Assembly: GCF_016545825.1 (NCBI RefSeq)
Contig: NC_052614.1
Coordinates: 46,007,212 to 46,071,211 of the forward strand
Source of the DNA: Eucalyptus grandis
Lineage: Eukaryota; Streptophyta; Magnoliopsida; Myrtales; Myrtaceae
DNA: 64,000 bases
Reading direction: 5' to 3'
Shown: positions 59,402-64,000 of the stretch, in pieces
Numbering within the stretch: the stretch's first letter is position 1
How the letters are laid out: every line of letters starts with the position of its first letter
Notes under the pieces: model-generated
Database searches by the model: none
What the model saw: the letters and a program-made list of their open reading frames with translations, nothing else
Told to the model about the DNA's origin: nothing
Made by a program: the position numbers and the translations under genes

Positions 59402-61267
59402 CATCACAAAGGCTGCTAAGGCTGGGACGCCATCAAAAGGCACTCCGGCGAGCGGTGATTCACATGACAAGGCATGGTGGTGAGGGGTGGAACACGCGCA
59501 CAAGAGAGAGGGAGAGATAATGAAGAGAGAGAGAGGCAAGAAAGAGAGAGATCCCTCTGTGTTTGATCTGAAGATTTGTAAAATGAGCCCCTCATTTTGC
59601 ATTTTGGAGGGAAAAAACCTTTCATACTATAGTCCAATCATCAACTCTTGACCGTCGGTTCGATCCGATAGTCAATTTTGATTTAATGAGCAAATTATGC
59701 GCATTGAGGACCAATCTCACTTAAAACATGTCCCATGACCAATTGGATGGCCCCGATTTGCAAAAATCAAGTTTAAAATGAGAATCACAATTAAGGCCTA
59801 GTTAAGGACAAAATCATAAATTCAAAAAATTCAAGGGTCATTTTGTAAAATCTAGAAAATGTAAGGGCATGGGGGTAAACTACGTACAATAAGGGACGTG
59901 GCACTGGTTGTTGGCATCTTAGAATTGGTTGGCAAGGGGCTTAACCAGCCTGCCTCGCCTGCAGTCGATTGGATCGGTTCACACCGATTCGACCGGTTCT
60001 TGAGTAGTTCTTGCTAGTTCTTAGCTATGTAGTCCCTATGAATTTAAAATTTGTGCAATTTGGGCCCTCAAGGACCAAATTAAGGAGAATTTATTTGATT
60101 TTAATCAAATTAAGCCAATTAAACCTTGTAAATACATTCTATGGGTTTTCTATTAACTTAATTGAATGATTATCATGAAACATAGTGGACCTAGACTATA
60201 GGTATATCTTATTGAACATTATAGGCTAAAACGGGCAATTTTGCAATTTTTCACTCAAAATCGCAAATTAATTGAAATGGAATTCAATTAATATGGCAAT
60301 AAGAGTATTCAAGTAATTACCCATGCTTAGGATAACGTATTGCATTAAAATTGAATTTGAATTGAAGTCATGAGACTTAGGGCAAAAAAGAATCAAGGTT
60401 TAATATTGAAATTGGACCTTGATTGATGAAATTAAATCCTAATCTTGAATGCACGGACTTGAATTTTTCCAATTGAAGCTCGATAGTTCGATTTTCCTAT
60501 ATTCAAGAGAGCAAACTTCCTCAAATTGGGAAGTTCTCAATTGAATTTATGAAAATGGACCCTGACTTTGGACTTATCTCAAGAAAATGAATAGAATGCA
60601 AATGTCCATTCGTAACTCATGAATTATCGATTCAAACCCCTAATCAAGGCTTAAAATGACAATTCACCTTTTGACATGACAATTCCCAAAAATTGAGTAA
60701 ATAAGTTGATTAGAAATATTCCTTAGATCAAATGTCATAAAATAAACTAAACCTATTTGTGACTAAAACAAAAGTAAATTTATTTTTGGCGATTTCAAAC
60801 CTAATACTAAAGAATTAAAAAAAAAAAGGTTCTTAATCGAATTTTTTCAAATTTTCGACTTTAAAGTCAAATTGACACTAAAACAAAATGTTTTGAGGAC
60901 TTTTAATTTCTTTTTAAATTTTTTTGTCAAAGGTTTTAGTAAAAGTTAACTATTTAGTTGAGTTTTCATAAACGGGTTGATTTTTGAATCAAAACTTTGA
61001 AATTTTTGAAAATTGACTTGACTGAAATTAAATTAAATTTATTTGACATCTTTTGGGCAAAAAGCCAACTTTTGACTTGGAGTTGACTTCTGGTCAATGG
61101 GTTGATCAAAAGTCAACCCAAAAGTCAATTATTTGACTTATCGAGTTTTTTTGTTGAAAATGAATAGGAAATTAGGGTTGACCAAAAAGTCATGTTCATC
61201 ACAATCGGAAGCCCTAATCTCTATTTTTTTTTTACCTTTTTGACACGTCTACTAAAAATTAGGTGTC
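59402..61267. other. No gene seen; possible old LTR remnant
   Basis: A GA-rich patch at 59500-59560, then AT-rich DNA with repeated AAAAGTCAACC and TTTGACTT words (60950-61160). At 61261-61270 the plus strand has TAGGTGTCAATA, resembling the reversed start of a long LTR (TRTTGACACC). The stretch could be a decayed minus-strand LTR next to the element at 61268, but no partner copy was found. Confidence 0.35.
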
Positions 61268-61870
61268 AATAAGAATGATCCAATCAAGTATCTTTTGGAG
61301 AAGTCTACTTCAGTTGGAAGGCTCGCCAAATGGTAAATACTACTTTATGAGTTTGACATCTAAAGCATGGCACAAAAGTCCATCAAAGGTTGAGCCACAG
61401 CTGATGTGTTAGCTGAAAATCCTAAGAAATCCATTGATTGGATGAATTTCATGAATGGCTTAACCTTGTTTCACACGACAAGTGGACCATGCTTTTCAAT
61501 GGTGCCATTAATCTTTCTAATTCTAGCACTAGGGCAGTTTTAATATCCCTAACTGATCAACATTATCCGATTGCCGTGAAGTTGGTATTTCCCTACACCA
61601 GTAATATTTCATAATATGAAGCCTGTATCATTGGTCTACAATTGGCCATCGATATGAAGGTCGAAAGAGTTCAAGTCTGTGGTGATTCTACACCCATCAT
61701 TCTTCAAACAGAAGATGAATGGCAAACATTGGATTCGAAGCTGATTCCTTCATCAATATCTTGAAAACCTAGTCAAGGAATTTGATGAAATATCCTTCGA
61801 TTACTTAACAAGATCTCAAAATCAGTTTGCTAATGCTTTGGCAACATTGTCATCGATGTTGTAAGTAGCC
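61268..61870 (+). pseudogene. RNase H remnant of a Tat/Athila-like gypsy element
   Basis: Plus-strand residues, spread over frames, read NDPIKYLLEKSTSVGRLAKW, DVLAENP, YEACIIGLQLAIDMKVERVQV, HQYLENLVKEFDEISFDYL, and NQFANALATLSSML. This matches the RNase H region typical of Tat and Athila polyproteins (EAxxxGLxxAxxM, then ENxxxEFD..Y, then N.FADALA). Several stops and frameshifts are present. Its orientation is opposite to its neighbours. Confidence 0.75.
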
Positions 61871-61964
61871 GACAACTTGAGCTGACAACTTGAGCGTTGA
61901 CCCTCTATAAATTGACATCTTCAGGAAACTTGCTTATTGCATGATGATTGAAGAAGAACCTGAT

Positions 61965-62640
61965 GGTCAACCATGATATTAGATATCATGAATTACCTTC
62001 AAGAAGGTAAATTTCCTCAGGGAAGTCAACCATGGTGTTCTACACGCTCTACCATACAATGCTTCGAAAGGAGCCATCTGAATGCTCTACTAGTAACTGC
62101 TATTGTAGGCAAACTCGACAAGATGAAGCTCTTCCTCCTAGCTTCCCTTGAAATCCAACACGTAAGCTCGCAACATGTCTTCGAGGGTTTGAATCGTCCT
62201 CTCAGATTGGCCATCCGTCGAAGGATGATAAGCCGTACTGTACTGCAGCTTCGTCCCTAAAACAGTCTACAAACTTTTTCAAAAATGCAGTTATGAATCT
62301 CGGGTCTCGGTCTGATATAATCGTCACTGGCACTCCATGCAAACGAACTATTTGACGCACATACAACTTTGCATGCCTGTCTAAATCAAGGTCATTTCGT
62401 ATTACGATGAAGTGAGCTAACTTCGTTAGTCTGTCGACCAATACCCAAATGGAATCATTACCCCTCTGACTCCTCAGTAAGCCCATCACAAAGTCCATTG
62501 TGATTTGTTCTCATTTCCACTGAGGAATCTCAAGAGGTTGTAGAAATCCTCCCGGCTTACAATGTTGTGCCTTCACTTGCTAACACGTTAGACACTTGGG
62601 GACACGCTTGGTGATGTCTGCCTTCATACTGGACCATCAA
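61965..62640 (-). pseudogene. Integrase of gypsy element H
   Basis: Minus-strand zinc-binding region (LRQHY, MKADITKRVPKCLTC, then a stop, VKAQHCKPGG) leads to the core MDFVMGLLRSQRGNDSIWVLVDRLTKLAHFI, VRLHGVPVTIISDRDPRF. A frameshift at about 62215 follows DGWPI, and fragments like SFRSIV and EHSDGS continue in another frame to 61965. The core sequence resembles Tekay/Del integrase. Confidence 0.8.
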
Positions 62641-63050
62641 TAGTGTTGACGTAGGTTCTGATACAACTCCGTACTGCTAAAATAAATGTTATGACTGCTA
62701 TGATGAGATTCTGATAAGATCTCTTCTTTAAGCTCTACATCGTCAGGTACACATAATCGTCCTTGGAACCTTAGTGTTCCATCTTCAAAATTCTGAAAGT
62801 CAACTTTCACTTCTCGATATCCTCTTGCGGGATTTCCTAAATTTCTAAGTTTGTCAACTGCAACGTCTTGATTCTTAGCTGTAAGATTCAAAAGGTGGCC
62901 TACCTCAAACTAGAAAACCGAATCTTGAGCTCTCTCGAGTAAAACCCATTCCTTAACTATCATATGCGCAACTGAAGACTTTCGACTCAGCGCATCTATA
63001 ACTTTTCTTTTCTCAAAAACAGAACTGGTGCTCCCTAAAGTGATGCACTA
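62641..63050 (-). pseudogene. RT start fused to RNase H end, gypsy element H
   Basis: Minus strand reads IIRPSASL(stop)GSTSSVFEKRK, the beginning of RT (usual SPWGAPVLFVKKK). It jumps within about ten codons to IDALSRKSSVAHMIVKEWVLLERAQDS, the RNase H end. The linker to integrase follows (NLTAKNQDVAVDKL, LRFQGRLCVPDDVELKEEIL). Most of RT and RNase H, normally over 1 kb, is deleted at about 63005. Confidence 0.75.
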
Positions 63051-63480
63051 GGGCGTATAATTCCCTTATCTAACAACCCCTGCATCTGCACCTTCAGTCC
63101 CTTCAATTCTGACAACGCCACATGGTAGGGAGCATTAGAGGTTGGCTATGTCCTAAGGGCTAACTAAAACACAAACTCGATGTCCCTTTTTGGGGCAGAC
63201 CGAGCAATTCTCCAGGAAACATCTCAGAAAACTCCTATACCACGGCTATGTTCTCTATCTTCGGTTCCTCATCTGTCACATCCACTACAATTGCCACATA
63301 ACCTTGGCAACCTACATCCAGAAACTGGTTATCTTAAGTGATAAATTTAAAATAATTGAGGGTCCTTCTCGGTTTCCAACAAACTCAAAACTTCCACACG
63401 CTAACGAGTTAAACTGTATTACTTCACAGTAATAGTCCATTACGACAAGATGCTCCTTGGGCCAAACAACCACTCAACAC
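63051..63480 (-). pseudogene. Protease-RT linker of gypsy element H
   Basis: CQGYVAIVVDVTDEEPKIENIAVV, then EFSEMFPGELLGLPQKGT, and CQNLRD-type residues before IRELL. This is the conserved stretch between protease and RT (usual form EFPDVFPEELPGLPP). Stops occur in every part. Confidence 0.72.
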
Positions 63481-63606
63481 AACTCGTTGCTTCTTGAACC
63501 AACCCACTTTAATTACAATAACAAGGTTACACATAAGCAAAGTAGTCGAGTACAAATAGAGCCAGTGATTTTCCTTTTTACAACTTTATTTCAACAAACT
63601 GAAATC

Positions 63607-63960
63607 CTACAAGCTTAACCGAAATTTCCGTTGTGCCACTCTGATCAAATTAACCCTAAAACATTCTTTCTCCTGATCGACGCATAGCTCGGTTTGTTCC
63701 TGTTCCCTTTTTCCATCCAAATGGCATTCTATCTGCGGTGTCTTCCCTCTATATTGTCTCATCATTGGCGGCAGTAGTAGCTGTTGTGATCCTATTTGCT
63801 CGTGCGGACAATCCTTAAACTGGTGGCCTTGCTGGCCACATTTAAAACAAGATCCTGTTCTGAGATGACATGGAACTGAACCATGTCTTTTCCTACAGAA
63901 ATGACACACATCGTTCAAGTTGAGTGCTAACTTTCCAATCCCATCCTTTTTGTTGGGCAT
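63607..63960 (-). pseudogene. Gag zinc-knuckle part of gypsy element H
   Basis: A 117-codon frame with CHFCRKRHGSVPC and CFKCGQQGHQFKDCP. The second is an intact C-X2-C-X4-H-X4-C knuckle, and the first resembles the extra C-X2-C-X3-H motif often found just before it. The rest of gag lies beyond 64000. After the knuckle the frame ends early at 63607. Confidence 0.8.
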
Positions 63961-64000
63961 AATGGGATATCTTCTATCAGATATCGACTTTTTCCCGAAC

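Overview
The window is nuclear DNA of a flowering plant. The evidence is a spliced TIR-NB-ARC-LRR (TNL) disease-resistance gene, plant Ty3/gypsy and Ty1/copia LTR retrotransposons, and heptamer telomere repeats of the plant type (CCCTAAA). TNL genes indicate a eudicot. The TIR and NB-ARC wording recalls Myrtaceae TNLs such as those of Eucalyptus, but that is recognition without a database search. No bacterial-type operon, CRISPR array, rRNA or tRNA gene was seen.

Left part (1-20775). A minus-strand TNL gene (TNL1) runs off the left edge, with TIR, NB-ARC and LRR exons readable. Upstream lie a 518-bp MULE-like element with a 9-bp target duplication and a foldback element with a very GC-rich palindromic core. 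The foldback interrupts a decayed exon of another minus-strand gene. A second TNL copy (TNL2, 8811-14190) is a pseudogene whose first intron contains a 3.0-kb solo LTR. From 14.2 to 19.3 kb there are only a GC-rich block, a copia LTR fragment and AT-rich DNA. An LTR of the same family as the solo LTR starts at 19282 and runs into a 100-base run of N.

Centre (20876-30179). About 9.2 kb of CCTGGG, CCTAGG, CCCTGGG and CCCTAGG units passes directly into about 15 clean CCCTAAA repeats and then into a 5'-truncated LTR. The orientation is that of a left chromosome end. The best reading is a real telomere whose distal part carries the known long-read miscall of AAA as GGG or AGG. The N gap would then be a scaffold join placing a chromosome end inside a scaffold. 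A genuine novel telomere-derived satellite is the alternative.

Right part (30180-64000). This is a dense stack of nested LTR retrotransposons, several with target-site duplications that fix the order of events. A family-1 LTR (30180-40916) contains a Tekay-like chromovirus (31763-38666, target duplication GAGGC) and a copia solo LTR (39442-40557, GGATG). Next comes a minus-strand gypsy element (40923-59401). It is split inside reverse transcriptase by a family-1 solo LTR (43659-55641). That solo LTR is in turn split by a non-autonomous long-LTR element (46405-55097, ACATG) that keeps only a protease fragment and a G-patch region and has a tRNA-Arg primer site. The last 4.6 kb holds a plus-strand RNase H remnant of a Tat/Athila-like element and an internally deleted minus-strand gypsy element running off the right edge.

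No intact host gene was found right of the gap. All host coding sequence is in the left 14.2 kb.
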